DNA from: Coriolopsis trogii
Lineage: Eukaryota; Basidiomycota; Agaricomycetes; Polyporales; Polyporaceae
NCBI GenBank assembly: GCA_020543525.1
Contig: JAHYIO010000033.1
Span: 248,001 to 312,000 of the forward strand
Direction of reading: 5' to 3'
Length of the DNA stretch: 64,000 nucleotides
How positions within the stretch are numbered: the first letter of the stretch is position 1; each line of letters opens with the position of its first letter. The notes below the pieces were generated by a model. It worked only from the letters and a program-made list of their open reading frames with translations. It searched no databases and was not told the origin of the DNA. The position numbers were made by a program, and so were the translations under genes. Shown here in pieces: positions 33,853 through 45,660 of the stretch.

Positions 33853-35139
33853 TCAGACGTGCACAATCTGTTCGTATGTCTTGTGAGCGAATGGTGGGCT
33901 GTCATCTGAAACATCCAAATTACCGTCTGAGAACTTGATATGGAAGATGTTTCTCTGCCTCAAAGCGGGTAAAAGGTACTGTAGTCGGGTGGTCCATAGA
34001 CTGATTATCTCTTCACTGGCCGCAGGTAATTCGAAAGTCACCGTCCATATGAGTGACGCGTCAAGGAGAATGCTACGTTCCAGCATCTCGCAAGAGTCCA
34101 GGAGTTCAGCAGAGGACAGTGTTGACGTAACTTCGACACTTGAGGGGGGAGGTAGGAAGCGAACATGCAGAATCTTAACATTGGGGAAACAGTCTTTACG
34201 AAGCCATGGCACGAGATCCCGAATGGTTGAGCCGTCTGCACGTGGGATGCATGCATAACCCAAAGAAAGAGTGTGCAAACGGCTGAAGTAATGAGGGGAG
34301 GCGAGAGTTGATAGTTGTGACAGAGAGAAAATAGCAGAATGGGAGTCCGGGCTGATGACTTCGTTGAGCAAATCATGCGCTTCGGGACTGATCTCGAGAA
34401 CATTACCTTGTCATACCCGTAGCTCGTGACCCCAGGGACAAGACTTCCAGAGTACCATGACATGCCTGCAGCAGTGCAACCATGAAGGGCTGAGACATAT
34501 CGCGCCCGTCGCCCGACTGTCGATCCATCTCAGTCGCTGAGACGGGAACCATTATATAAAACTCACCGTATCCAGCGAGAGCAGATTTAACGTCCCTATG
34601 GTGTTCAAAGTCGTCTCTGTGTCTGGTGCCACTACCTTCAAGTCGTGCAGACCCAAGTGGCGGATGCCTGGAACACTAGAGAGGAAGGTCGCGAAGCGGT
34701 GGAAAGATGTAACCGTGACGTGACAGAGATTGAGTGTATCCAGGGACGGATAAGTTCGCAGCGAGGCCGTGATGATCCTTGACTGTGCAGCGGAAGAGCC
34801 CAGGCATAACGTATCTTCGAACGTCCATGTGTGTATGTTGGGGAGTTGGCCTAATAGGATAGCCACCGCTGCCTCAGCGACGCGGCTGTGGGCATGTACA
34901 CCTTGTACGGCGGCACGTAGATGGGGTACAATTTCAAACACGCGAAGTAAGTTGTCCAAATGTTGCTTGGCAACTATCTCAACGTCCTCGAAGAGACGGA
35001 GGCGACTCCGAGGAAGCCACGCGCGGCAGACCAGCGAGCAGGATTGGAGAGCTGATCTTTTGGAGCCTCCACCCACTACGTCTATGATTTGTTCCGCGAC
35101 CTCTGTAGGTACTCTTGGCTGCGTCGCGCTCGACATCAT
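33853..35139 (-). CDS. F-box domain protein
   Basis: Exons 35139-34567, 34489-34407 and 34351-33853, giving 384 aa. The F-box-like motif is RVPTEVAEQIIDVVGGGSKR...SLVCRAWLPRSRLRLFEDV (residues 8-55). Leucine-rich sequence follows, with LPNIHTWTFEDTL, LHTLSLGYACIP and NVKILHVRFLPP. It is a likely SCF substrate receptor of the expanded Agaricomycete class; the target is unknown. The second exon is uncertain: a closer acceptor at 34529 also keeps the frame, and the second intron uses a weak GTAATG donor. The WD40 remnant lies immediately downstream on the same strand. Confidence 0.7.
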
Positions 35140-35881
35140 GACTGCGATGTTGGGTATCGGTTCTGACGGATGAATCTGGCCTTCGAGGGATAACCAGATC
35201 AGATGAAAGATATTGAGACCGCCGCGAGGCGAACAAATCACAGGTTGAGCGAGCATTCTTGATCATGATAGGCGATTGAAACATACCACGTAGGCACCAA
35301 TCCAGAGCGGTTGAGGTTGAGGGGGGAGAGCGAACTGCTAGTCAAGGGGGGAAAGCGGGAGGCTGTCAGATGGGCGTATGATAGCGAGAAGCAGCACAGG
35401 AAGAGACGCACAGCCCAACTCATACCAGCTCTTGATCACGGGTCGATCGGAGGCTTTGAGCGTGGGTTCCTCTCCCTGTCTTCACGTGTTCCCAGGCATA
35501 CGAGCATGGCCGCAACGAGGGCAACACTCAAGGGAGATCTTGACATTGGCATCACTCGATCTTGCGAGGAGGAATGATACACGTTGGAAGCCGAAGCCGT
35601 GTGCAACGCCTGAAGACATCCCGTTGAGTCTCTGCACGAAACTGGCGGGCATTCGGAGGAATGGCCAAGCTTCCAGACATGGTCGGCCGACGGGCTTCTC
35701 AAGATGACAGAGTGATTATTCGTGATAGGTCGTGTTCGAGTACGATTAACAAAGCATCGGGGTAGTATCTAGTAACACTGGGAAGCATTAGTACTGTACG
35801 ACGAAGACAAGTCCATTGAGTCACTCCTCTGAATCGAGGAGCGGATTTCGGCTATAAAATAGGATCACACCACGCTTCGTT
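35140..35881. other. Intergenic
   Basis: Promoter side of the F-box gene and 3' flank of the RTC4-domain gene. TATAAAATA occurs at about 35852-35861 but serves no gene start I can find. Confidence 0.45.
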
Positions 35882-38800
35882 CTACTCCATGAACGAGTAG
35901 TCATACTCCAGCGCAGACGGACTCGCAGGTCGGCTCTGGGAGTCGTCGTTGAGGAGCCAATCCCAAGAACCCCCACCGCTCTTCTGCGACTGCTTGCCGA
36001 AACGCGCCTTCCCCATAGCGCCAGCCGTAGTCACTCCATCTCCGAGGCCGGAAGGGCGGACGTCGTCATCGTCTGTAGTCCATTCGAAGACGTCGTTCCC
36101 AGTTCGCGTGTTCGGTATCCAGTCGTCCGTTCTCTTCGAGCGCGCGGCCGAAGTACTGGTGGACGGTTGGCTGGCGACGAGCGAAGAGTCGAATGGTGAG
36201 CAGGAAGGGGAGGCGATAGAGGAAGGGCTGCCAAAGGCACACCGCTCACCTCATTGCTTCCTGGGCCTGCTGCTGTCGCCGCTCCCTCGCAACCTGTAGC
36301 GGAGCTTTCGCACCTGACCCGCCAGCCTTCGTCAATGACGAGACGCCCGGAGCAGGCACGGTATCGAACCTCCGCGTCCTTGTGTTCGAGCTCGGTCGTG
36401 AGAGGTGGGACTCGGACTTATGCACAGTCACGGTCCCTTTCTTTCCCCATGCGACGAACGGCAGAGACTGCGACGACGAAGGCGGTGGCAGGTCAACGTC
36501 CTCTGCCTCCGCTTCGGGCCCACTCTCGTCGTTCTGTCGTGATACCGATACCGCCCGAGGTTTCGGACGAGGGCGCGGCTTCACCTTGACCGCCTTGGGT
36601 GTGGCATCGTCGGCGGGCACAGGCGACGTGCGTATATGGTCGACTTGGACATCGCTCTGCACCTCTCGCGTCTTCCGCCTGCGCTTCGTTGGCCCAGCAG
36701 CATTCGACTCCGCAGTGTCACTGCTCAATTCGATGACGACAGCACCAGCAGGAGGACCAGAGTTGCGTCCGGACGACTTCCGCTTACGACCGGAGCTCTG
36801 AGGGGAGGAGGACGCGGGTCCGGCGGACTCACCGTCGGTCTGCGCCCCGGGTGCTCTGGGCTTCGGTCGCGGTCGCGGTTTCGTCTTCGGTTCGTGGGGT
36901 TCCACTGCGAGCGCATGCGCCTTTGCTTTCCTCTTCGCGTCTGCCTTCGCCTTGCGCGCCTCTTCCTCCTCTCTCCGTTCCTCTTCCTCGAGCTCCTTCC
37001 GCCGCGCCCGAGCACGTTCCAAGAACATCTGCTCACCGGCGCCGAGCTTTCGACCTTTCGGACTCGCCACTCCGACAAGTTCTGCCTCGCCCTCGTCCGC
37101 GGGGAACATCGCGACCCCATACTCCACGCTCTCGCGGAGCGTCTCAATCGCCTTGTCACGGGGCAGCGCCAGGTCTTCGATGATGAGCCGCACGGCCGTC
37201 TCGGGCACAAGCACACGTGCGATGAAGTCCGACGGTGCGAGCGGGAGTGTCGCATCAGGGTGGAACTTGGCTGGCGGGAAGAGGTCACAGAGCGTTTGGT
37301 GCATGATGACGTACCCAAGCTCGCCGTAGCTAGAGAATCAACACACAGATTACAATCCCCGTCAGCGTCTTGCGGTATAAACGGGACACAGCACCGCCAG
37401 AGACACGCACTATCCCGGCTGGGCCTTGTTGAAGTTCAAGAACTGCCCGCGCACACCAGCAGCTTGGCGGGAGCCCTGCTGGCGCACGTTCTGCACAACT
37501 TCTTGCCAGAATTCGTTCTCCTTCCTGGGCCGCCGGCTGCTGCTCGCCCGAGCGACGTTGGAGGTATCCGTGAAGTCTTCATCGACGTCGTCAATGAGCG
37601 CTTTGAGGGCGCCCTGTATTCGCATGACTCTGTCCGCGAGCTTGTCCCACGCTATCTTCGTCGGCCAGCCCTTGCTGCGAGCGCGAGGGATCCAGTCGCG
37701 CTCGAAACGATGTCGTTGGCACACACCGACGAACGCAGCGAGGGGGGCGCGTAACCCGAGGGGATTGGACATACGGTCGTCTGGACGAGACACTCGTTTG
37801 GCGGCGACAATGAGAGAGCGCAACTGAGGCGTGGGTTCTTCGGGCAGAGGCTCGTCGCACCACGGACAGAGCGTCTTAGGGTCAATGTTAGGGTCGAGGA
37901 ACACTGCGTATGACAGTACTTGGTTAGTTGTTAGAAGTATGACATACGCATACACCCACTGTCATCGTCCGAGTCCGAACCATCATTCAGCACAAACTTG
38001 TTGAAGTTGTCTCGAGACCTCTTGCGATAGGAGTTGCCTCCGTGCTCGTCATCAGAGCCAGGGGTGACACGCTTGCTTAACGGTGAGATCTTCTGAAGGT
38101 TCGCGAGGACTTGTGTTTCCATTGGGAAGGGTCGCAACTCTCGCTGAGGCAGATCATCGTCTTCCGACGACGACGTGATGGCAGATCTCCTCTGCGCAGC
38201 GGAAGCTTTGATCTTCAAATGAGGAGGTGACGGTGTTTGTCGGGATGCGGGAGATGTCAAAGGGGACAGAGTGGGGAAGTTGGCAAGACGAGCTTTGCCG
38301 ATATGTTGGATGGGAGAGCTCAGAGGCGACAGGTCACCTATCGGGCTGGCACGTTCCTTCCCCTTCCCGCTTCCCTTAACCTTCGCCCGTCTAGCATGCC
38401 TATCCTCAAGGGTGCTTTTCTTGTCGTGTTGGGAGGAGAGCGGAGAAAGTGCAGCGAATGGGTCAGATTTCTCCGTCTTGCGCGCTCTCGTGGTAGACTT
38501 CTTGCGAGGAAAGCTTGTCTTAATATCATCAGAGTCGTGGTCTGATGAGTCGGAGGAAATTTGGATGGGTTCTTGTGCAGTTTGCGAGCGGGACAGCGGT
38601 TGGCTCTTATCCTGGGACGAATGCGCGCCTAGATCGGGTACCGTCTGCGATTTCCCGAGGCTACTTCTTGTACCTTTGTTCACGGGTCGCGGTGCTGGCC
38701 GAGAAGGGCGAGGAGTCCTGTTCATGTCGTTATCTTTGGCCAACTCCTTTCCTCTCCGCAATTCAACGTTCTCGCAAGGGGGTGTGACGGTTCGGCAAGC

Positions 38801-39442
38801 ACGAGGCTTGTCCTGATTTGGACTATGCTCGCGGAGAGGAAGCTTCTTCCTCCTGTTCTCCTTGTCGCGTTCCGTGGATGCAGCGATGCGACTGCTCGAG
38901 CGAGAGGCTGGGACTGAGCGAAATGAGGAAGACGGACCTGCAAGAGACGCCTGTGGATGGTGTTCTTGGGAGTTCTCGGGAGTCTGGGACGTAGAAGACG
39001 TCGCCGCGGAGCTTCTTTTAGGTATCTTCATGTGCTTCAGGTTGATTGCCTTATAGTTGGGATCTGCCTGGTGACGGTCGATGGCTAGGGTTACCGAGGC
39101 GGGAATTGACGGTGCGGACGTTTTCGTCTTCCGTGGTTTCTTGGGCGTTTCTGAGCCATAGCGGGAGGAGCTCGAGAGGAAGTCGATCTCATCGTCGCTG
39201 GATTCGTCACTGTCATGGAATTTGATGGTCTTTCCCTTGCGCGACGTGTGTGGTTCGATAGACGGGGCCCGAGAACTTGTGCGGCTGCGAGATGCCCGCT
39301 GACCAAAGTCACTACCAAAGTCCTCAAATGCGGCACCAGTGGTCTGTGAAGAAGCGGGACGCTTTGCGAGTCGTGTGGTCGAAGACGCGTCCGTGTCGAG
39401 AGAGGCACCTTGGACCCTCAGCCTATGTGTCCAGCTCTCCAT
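35882..39442 (-). CDS. RTC4-like domain protein
   Basis: Four exons: 39442-37954, 37903-37411, 37329-36250 and 36170-35882, giving 1116 aa. A long disordered, Ser- and Lys-rich N-terminal half leads to an RTC4-like domain at about 497-720. It opens with CPWCDEPLPEEPTPQLRSL and contains NPLGLRAPLAAFVGVCQRHRFE, IPRARSKGWPTKIAWDKLADRV and the PGYYGELGYVIMHQTLCDLF end. Rtc4 in yeast is a nuclear protein linked genetically to telomere capping; its mechanism is unknown. A charged coiled segment (ELEEEERREEEEARKAKADA) and a basic tail with WDWLLNDDSQ follow. It is divergent from the F-box gene at 39754. Confidence 0.85.
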
Positions 39443-39753
39443 GGATATTACAGGCGCATATGCGTATTGCTCTCAGCGTATAAGTCTTGCGTATGGGGGT
39501 CTCAGAGAGCGGCAAGACGAGGGTAGGATGAGACTGGGAGGTCTATACGAGGACGACGGTCGTTTAGGAGAGACGCTAAAAGGAGCGCCTGTCGCGCGTC
39601 GTGAGAAGAACGCGTTACGTCACGGTCACGTTGCTTGCGCCATCACACGGTCACGACGGACGACGGCTGACATCATCCCGCGGCTTCTTGGCCGTGGACC
39701 ACGACGATCTCCCCGCATGAGACGACGACCAAGCACTCAGAACACCTCGGAAC
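39443..39753. promoter_or_regulatory. Divergent promoter with repeated CACGGTCACG and a CRE-like site
   Basis: CACGGTCACG occurs at 39621-39630 and 39646-39655. TTACGTCA (39615-39622), a CRE/ATF-type site, overlaps the first copy. The sites are seen; their binding factors are inferred. Confidence 0.45.
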
Positions 39754-41825
39754 ATGCATGGGCTCATGCACATGCACATACATGGCCTGCTCGATGTTCC
39801 AGATGAAATCTTGCTTCAGGTGTTGCATTATCTAGACCTTCAACATATACTTATTCTCAGACAGGTGACCGCGGCACATTACCCCATACAGCATGCTCAC
39901 AACTGACGGCTGCTCTGTCAGACATGTACACGACTCTGCGCGGTCACCCAAGACCACCATGCATGGCTCCAAATACTCCGCCAACAGAGTCAGCATCTGC
40001 CTTTACCACTCCATCTAGCCCAAAACCCGTCTTCGGTAGCTCACCTGAGCTCGCACGACCTCGAGGGCATCGTACGTCGCCTGCATAGCATACATCGTAC
40101 CTGGCCCCAGCCACGGACCCATTACTTTGTCCTCGGTCACCGTGATTCTTGCGTTCTCGATCCTGTTTTCAGCAACGACGACGGCGTGCGTACCATACAC
40201 TCCCTCGAAATTTTTCTAGACAGATGGTTACTCTGCATCTATCAAGAGAAACGAGTAGAGATCTGGGACCTCGACTCCATCACCAAGGAGCCCAACAAAC
40301 CCATCCTCTGTACAAGCGAACAAGTCAAAGGCGCAGGGTCGTTTTCCTCCGCAATAACACATCTTAATGAGTCAAGTTGCGTGCTCACGATCGCTGTCTC
40401 GTGGTAAGCATCACACCCCGTCTCTCCACGTGGGGGCCGACTGACAAGAACGAAATGGTAATGCCAGCCACGAGGTGTGCCATGTAATGCAAGTCCGATT
40501 ACGCCATTCTTGCTCGATATCCACCACCGGGGACTGGGACGACGTGCACAATATACAGATTTCCACTAAAGCAGTCATTCCTTTCGCTTCTCCGTTATAC
40601 TGTCTACGCGCCCTGGACCCCGAGCGGTCTCTCCTCCTACTTGGTCTCCCCTCAGCCTTTCATTTGCTCAACTGGGAAACCCGTGAGCGCACTGCCGTTA
40701 ACATGCTGTCTGAAGAAGAGGAGGAGCTGGTAAGTGTAGAATACTTCATATGCTGTGACTGATCGCTGATACACTCATCATCAGTGGAACGGAGTCGTTG
40801 GAGCGATATTCCTGACGCGCCGGCATATTCTGGTTCTCAAAGCACATTCACTGGAAATTTGTACTCTGCTCGACAGTCCTCAGCTCCATATGAGTGATCA
40901 CACGGCATCTAGATCCTCAGATTCACGGAGATCCCACAGGAAACCCGCCGCGCAAATGTCCGCCGCCGTTCTGTCTCACTTCTTCCCTGGTACGACGCTT
41001 CGTGGCGTCTCTTTCTCCAGGCCGGTTCTTCATGCGCATGGCGCCCAAGCGAATAACCCCTATACAGACCCAGAACCTTTGACCATCTCGCTCTCATTCC
41101 TCGCCTACGATGTGCTCCGTGGCTTGTTCCAGTGCTCCGTAGTGGTCACGATACCTCCTCCTCCAGACCCGGCACGTCCGGACATCCTCCCACCTCCGGT
41201 CGACGTGCGAGTTCGCTTGGTCTCGTCGCACAACATGGCCGTCATTGCTACCCCCGAGACGCACGACGAGGGTACCCCTGTGCCCCGCAGCGGCTTCTCT
41301 CATGGGGCGCGCGGCTTCGTCTCTGCGTGCGCCCTTGGGCCCGCTGGACGTCGTGGCGTTTGGGTCGAGCGGCGGCGCGGCGCTGTGCGCCGCGTAGTCT
41401 ATGCGTTTTGTTCACGGACTGAAGGGGACGAAGACGATGACGAAGGTGTCGCGATCGGTGGCGATAGCGAAAGCTACGCTCCGGTCAAGGGACGGGACGA
41501 CCAGACCCGTTTCCAGCCTCGCACGCCTGCCCCCGCCGCGAACTCAGACGTGTACGCAGACGCAGACGCGCCCTCTTCGAGTTGGAATGCACAGACTCCG
41601 AGCGAGATCGAAGGCAAGGAAGTATATGAGGTGAATTCATACGATCTTCGAGGTGAAGGCTCTCAAATTCCTACTAAGTACATGTCTGCTGATACCTGAC
41701 TATGACATGCAGACGACATCACCCACATCGCTTTCTCAGAGACCACGGGGATTATAGCGTTGGGTACACGCAAAGGTGATATTCGGGTGCTCGGCCGATC
41801 GGCACAAGGGCCTACGGACGAGTAG
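39754..41825 (+). CDS. F-box protein with propeller-like C-terminal region
   Basis: Five exons: 39754-39864, 39922-40403, 40468-40729, 40785-41652 and 41713-41825, giving 611 aa. The F-box at residues 8-45 reads LLDVPDEILLQVLHYLDLQHILILRQTCTRL. WD40-like strands follow: WLLCIYQEKRVEIWDLDS, SLLLLGLPSAFHLLNWETRE, HILVLKAHSLEICTLL and, near the end, DDITHIAFSETTGIIALGTRKGDI. It is typical of basidiomycete F-box/WD proteins, likely SCF receptors with an unknown target. The end is chosen by the phase-1 donor at 41652; reading on instead gives a stop at 41699. Confidence 0.82.
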
Positions 41826-42150
41826 TGGGTCGTTCACGCTGTTTCGTTTACGGTCAGGGCGAAGGGTCCACCACATTCCGACCGAGAAACTGTTCTCGCC
41901 TACTGGGCATGATGGAGGGCTTCATAATTGTGGTAGTTTGGTTCCTCGCCTCCGCTGGTTCGAAAGCAGATGTAGAACCCGTGCCGTGGGCGTTCAACTA
42001 AAAATAGTCGTGCAAGTCTCGCACAAAGTTTGGATAAGGCAAGTCAGCGTGTAGTGGGAACTTACTGCGCTTTTCGTAAAGCACAATGGCGTTCCTGGTG
42101 TCCTCGGTGTGTCTCGTCGTGACTCACCGATTGGTATATTAGCCCGAACG
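41826..42150. other. Intergenic
   Basis: Short spacer between the F-box gene and the hydrolase gene. No feature was recognised. Confidence 0.4.
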
Positions 42151-43215
42151 ATGGCTGGACTCTGCGACAACTGCTTCACTGGTTTGTGAATTTCTTAAGG
42201 GTGTCACTAGTTACTCCATCGGCGCACTATACTCATACCTTCATTCTTTACATAGGCGTGCGCCACGAGGGTGTACCCGAAGGTTAGTTGTGTTGTAATA
42301 TTGTGGCAGGAAATCGACGAACATCTAACAAGTGATCTAGGCAAGATCGTCACCATCGCCGGTGTGGAATGCTATGTAGGCACACCCGCAGGCGACTATC
42401 CGAAGGACAAGGTTGTCCTCGTCCTCACCGACGTATTCGGCATCCCACTCGTCAACAACAAGGTGCGTCACGCTCTGACTGCCCGTGACCTCAGCCTCAC
42501 GATTCTCACAGCTGCTCGTCGACGACTTCGCGCGTAACGGGTACAAGACGATCATGCCCGACCTTTTCAACGGCGACGCCCGTCCGGCGGACACTATCGG
42601 CAATGCAGACTTTGACCGTGCTGCATGGGTCGCCCGACATGGTCCTGAGACCTGGAAGCCCGTGCTCGACGCTGTCGTCAGCGCACTCAAGGACGAGGGC
42701 GTGACGTGGATTGGGACGACGGGGTACTGCTTCGGGGCCCCGCCGGCGTAGTATCTCGCGCTCAAAGGAGATAGCAACGTTACGGTTGTGACGCACCCCT
42801 CGCGGCTGCGTGTCCCAGAGGACCTGCAGGCGAGTAGATGAGCTGCACCTCTGTTATGCGGATTCAGGAGATGTTGACGGGTTGGCGGGGCTTCTAGGAA
42901 TACTTTGACAAGGTCAAGGCGCCGCTGCTGATCAACAGCTGCGAGACGGACCCGGCGTTCCCATCCGAGGCGCAGAAAGTGGCCGATGAGATGTTCGGGA
43001 GTGGTAAGTTCGCCACGGGGTACGAGCGCACGTACTGGGAGGGGTGCACCCATGGCTTTGCTGTTCGTGGGGACATGGTGCGCAATTTGATGAAGTTTAG
43101 TCGCCTCCGGGGGTTGCGCGCTGACATTGATATCTGACAGAGCGACCCCAAAGTGAAGGCTGGGAAAGAGGGAGTTTTCGAGGCGACGGTGAAGTTCTTC
43201 AACAAGTACAAGTAG
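42151..43215 (+). pseudogene. Dienelactone hydrolase family gene with an in-frame stop
   Basis: Six exons: 42151-42181, 42257-42283, 42341-42462, 42512-42829, 42898-43077 and 43141-43215, 251 codons including the final stop. The family is an alpha/beta hydrolase acting on dienelactones and related esters. Landmarks are CDNCFTGVRHEGVPEGKI, VVLVLTDVFGIPLVNNKLL, the nucleophile GYCFGA, SCETDPAFP and THGFAVRGD, so the Cys-Asp-His triad positions are all present. A TAG at 42749-42751, ten codons after the Cys, interrupts the frame where relatives have a residue before Tyr. The fourth intron is GC-AG (42830). It is either a young pseudogene, an error, or a read-through case. Confidence 0.65.
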
Positions 43216-43452
43216 CGAACGAGAGCGCAGCGGCTATCTATTGAGAAGTGTTCGAGTTTCGATCGGGCGCTAACAATGTGGCATGACCACCGGCGGCCCT
43301 GCGTCGGGCAACGAAGGGGATACTTCAATATAGGGTTTATTCATTTACAAACTGTTTCAACGTGCGTTACGAAACCACCATAGTACTGCAGCACATCGCA
43401 CATCCAGTATCCTACATCTCCTGCGAATGGTCGACTGGTTGGCCGACCAGGC
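43216..43452. other. Convergent 3' flanks
   Basis: 3' untranslated sequence of the hydrolase and FIP genes. Confidence 0.5.
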
Positions 43453-43797
43453 TCAGTTCCACTGAGCGACGAGGTACTGGTTGCCGTTGTCGGGATCGAC
43501 GACGTACACCTTGATGGTGGAGGTGTCGATGAATCCCTCGCCCTCGTTCCACTCGAGGAAGTTGAGCTTCTGCGAGCCGTCGGCCTCGACGCCGTTCGCG
43601 GCGCGGACGCCAAGGTCTCTCGTGTTGTGGACGACGCGGTACTTGAAAGCCTTGGTGGTGAGCACGCGCGGGAAGGTGACGGTGTTGATGAAGTTCGTGA
43701 ACGGGGGATCGCCGCGGCCCCACCGCGGGGTGTAGTCAACATTGATCGCCTTGAGGGCGGAGATGATGGCGAAGATGAATGGGGTAATATCAGCCAT
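43453..43797 (-). CDS. FIP: Fungal immunomodulatory protein (LZ-8/FIP family)
   Basis: Single coding exon, 114 aa, close to the family length of about 110-115. FIPs are small, secreted-like lectin-fold proteins without a cleaved signal, dimerising by the N-terminal helix, with an immunoglobulin-like beta sandwich, and they act on mammalian immune cells. Landmarks are the hydrophobic helix ITPFIFAIISALKAINV, DYTPRWGRGDPP, FINTVTFPRVLTTKAFKYRV, VEADGSQKLNFLEWNEGEG, STIKVYVVDP and the C-terminal VAQWN. The biological role in the fungus is unknown. A TATAAAAG box (44004-44010) and a probable 5' UTR intron (43806-43946) precede the ATG. Confidence 0.95.
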   Translation of the reverse strand: MADITPFIFAIISALKAINVDYTPRWGRGDPPFTNFINTVTFPRVLTTKAFKYRVVHNTRDLGVRAANGVEADGSQKLNFLEWNEGEGFIDTSTIKVYVVDPDNGNQYLVAQWN

Positions 43798-44010
43798 TGT
43801 GTACGCTGTCGGGCGGAAGTGTCAATACAAGGAACACCAATGGTTCGAGGGAAGACGGTGAGCCGACGCACGTTGGGGTCGTGTGATTCTGCGTCGAGGG
43901 TATATCAACACACACGAGTTATAGAATCGCTATAGACACTACTCACCGACTGTAGTAGAGCGTTGTACTGGTGCTGAGGTTCTGCAGTGCAAGTTTGTCC
44001 CACTTTTATA
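43798..44010 (-). promoter_or_regulatory. FIP 5' UTR intron and TATA box
   Basis: TATAAAAGTG reads on the minus strand from 44010. A GTGAGT donor (43941-43946) and a CGACAG acceptor (43806-43808) would remove 141 nt, leaving the ATG eight nt into the next exon. Confidence 0.5.
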
Positions 44011-45660
44011 CTGAGAGTCGCGAGTCCACAGCGCCTGCAAGTCCTATAACCTCAACATGGTACCTTCTAGTAATGGCATTGTCCGGGCAAGTGCCGCTAC
44101 AAGGACCTGTGGGTCTCTTCGAATCCGAAGCCGACTGACCCTTCCATACATTGTTGGGTGGCATAAGACGTTGAGCTGACAACGGGCTCTAGATAGCGCG
44201 CACAATGAATGTACATCACAGACCAGTGTGGTTGAATGGCACCAGCGGTCCATAGAGATGCTTCATAGTAGATTAGTGAACTCCATAAGTGGAGGTGATA
44301 AGTAGGTTTACCGTTTCAAGAATCATAATGGCGACCAGACTATGCACATCATCATCATGATGCTCGCCCTACAACTCACCACAGTGAGTCATCCTGGAGG
44401 TCAGTAGGCATGGCATGCCGAGGATGACTCGACGGCATGCCACTTCTCTGTCTCCAGCCCTGCGCCTGGAGCAACGATAGTGTGGTCATGGGGCAGAGAC
44501 GGCAGACATCAGCTTGGAATGCTGGCATTGAGGACGCTTGTGCTGCGGCCATGCCGACGATCGTTAACGAGAACAGCATCCAAACGCTGAGAGAGTTGGG
44601 GAACGCACCTCTAGTAAGTCAGCATGCGGCTCTTGGCGCTGTCAAAGGATTCAACTAACGGCTGTTCCCCGTCCTTCGTTTGACGAGTTCGTTCGTCCTT
44701 GCCGAGGTGAAGGACAGTTGAGGTGGACGCGCAGTATCATTATGACACGTACGTGCGGTTCGGAGCGTCGGACGCGGCGGATCCAACGGACTCCTCCGGT
44801 GAGTCTTGACGTTGTAGGCAGAGACAGCCTCGGCCGCTCAGGCGGTCTGTCAATCGATATCATAGAACAATATGCCAATGTTTCTTCCACACCGTATGGC
44901 TCGTTGATTCACTTAGCCGCACCACCCAATGTGGTCGGAACACATGCAAAATTGACATCGATTTTGGTATGCGGATGTCGTTATGAATTAAGTCGTTGAG
45001 CCTGTCGGGTGACTATTGGCGTGGATGTTTAGTCTTCAGTCAAGTGCGACTCGGTAAACTCTGGCCCGTCTAGCCGAAATGCTTAGAAGTCAAAGAGGGG
45101 ATGGCGCCACTTGATCTTTCGATTGGTACAAGTGCCTGTAGAGCAATAACGGTGAAATCAAGCTGCACTGAAAGGTGCAATGCGTCAGCACTCACCAGTT
45201 TACACTGGTAAACTATCGAACCTCTAGCGGATTGGCGATCTTGCAGGCCGTCTCACATAAGACGGCTCCACGATCCTTGCTTTCGACGTAGACAAGATCT
45301 CTCAAGCCTGACGGGGGACTCGGACTCGGATGGCTGGCAAGGCAGAACAGCTACATCGAGGAAGGCATATGGTTATGGCACGCCGCATAGCAGCGGTGGT
45401 TCGAGGCGAAGTCCGGATATGGCAGGCGCGCGCTAGAGAAGGAGGAGTGACGTCGAGTGGCTTATGAGACGAAGCCCTGAAGCGCCAAGTATGGACGATC
45501 AGCAGTACGTAGACAGTTGAACAGTCCGTAGTCAGCTTCACTCGGAATCTCGGCCATGAACTTTTCCTCAGCCCTCGCAACCTAAGACTTGTATTTCTAT
45601 ACCGCGTATTGCTCTTCTCTTCTCTCTGGCCCAGCCACTCACTCATGGTTCTCACCCGAC
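44011..45660. other. Gene-poor spacer
   Basis: About 1.65 kb without a supported gene. A 67-codon minus-strand frame at 44376-44579 starts with a signal-like segment but has no relative here. A near-palindrome built on GGCATGCC lies at about 44405-44440. Confidence 0.4.

Noticed and set aside
35852..35861. TATAAAATA as a promoter
   Set aside because: It lies just past the stop of the RTC4-domain gene and no gene start follows on either strand at a suitable distance.
36636..37754. 372-codon plus-strand frame over the RTC4 gene
   Set aside because: Antisense shadow of exons 2-3, which encode a recognisable domain on the other strand.
42337..43053. 238-codon minus-strand frame over the hydrolase
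   Set aside because: The plus strand carries the spliced hydrolase motifs; the antisense frame has none.
44376..44579. Small signal-peptide-like frame on the minus strand
   Set aside because: 67 codons, no relative in the window, no promoter signals and an internal near-palindrome; too weak to call.
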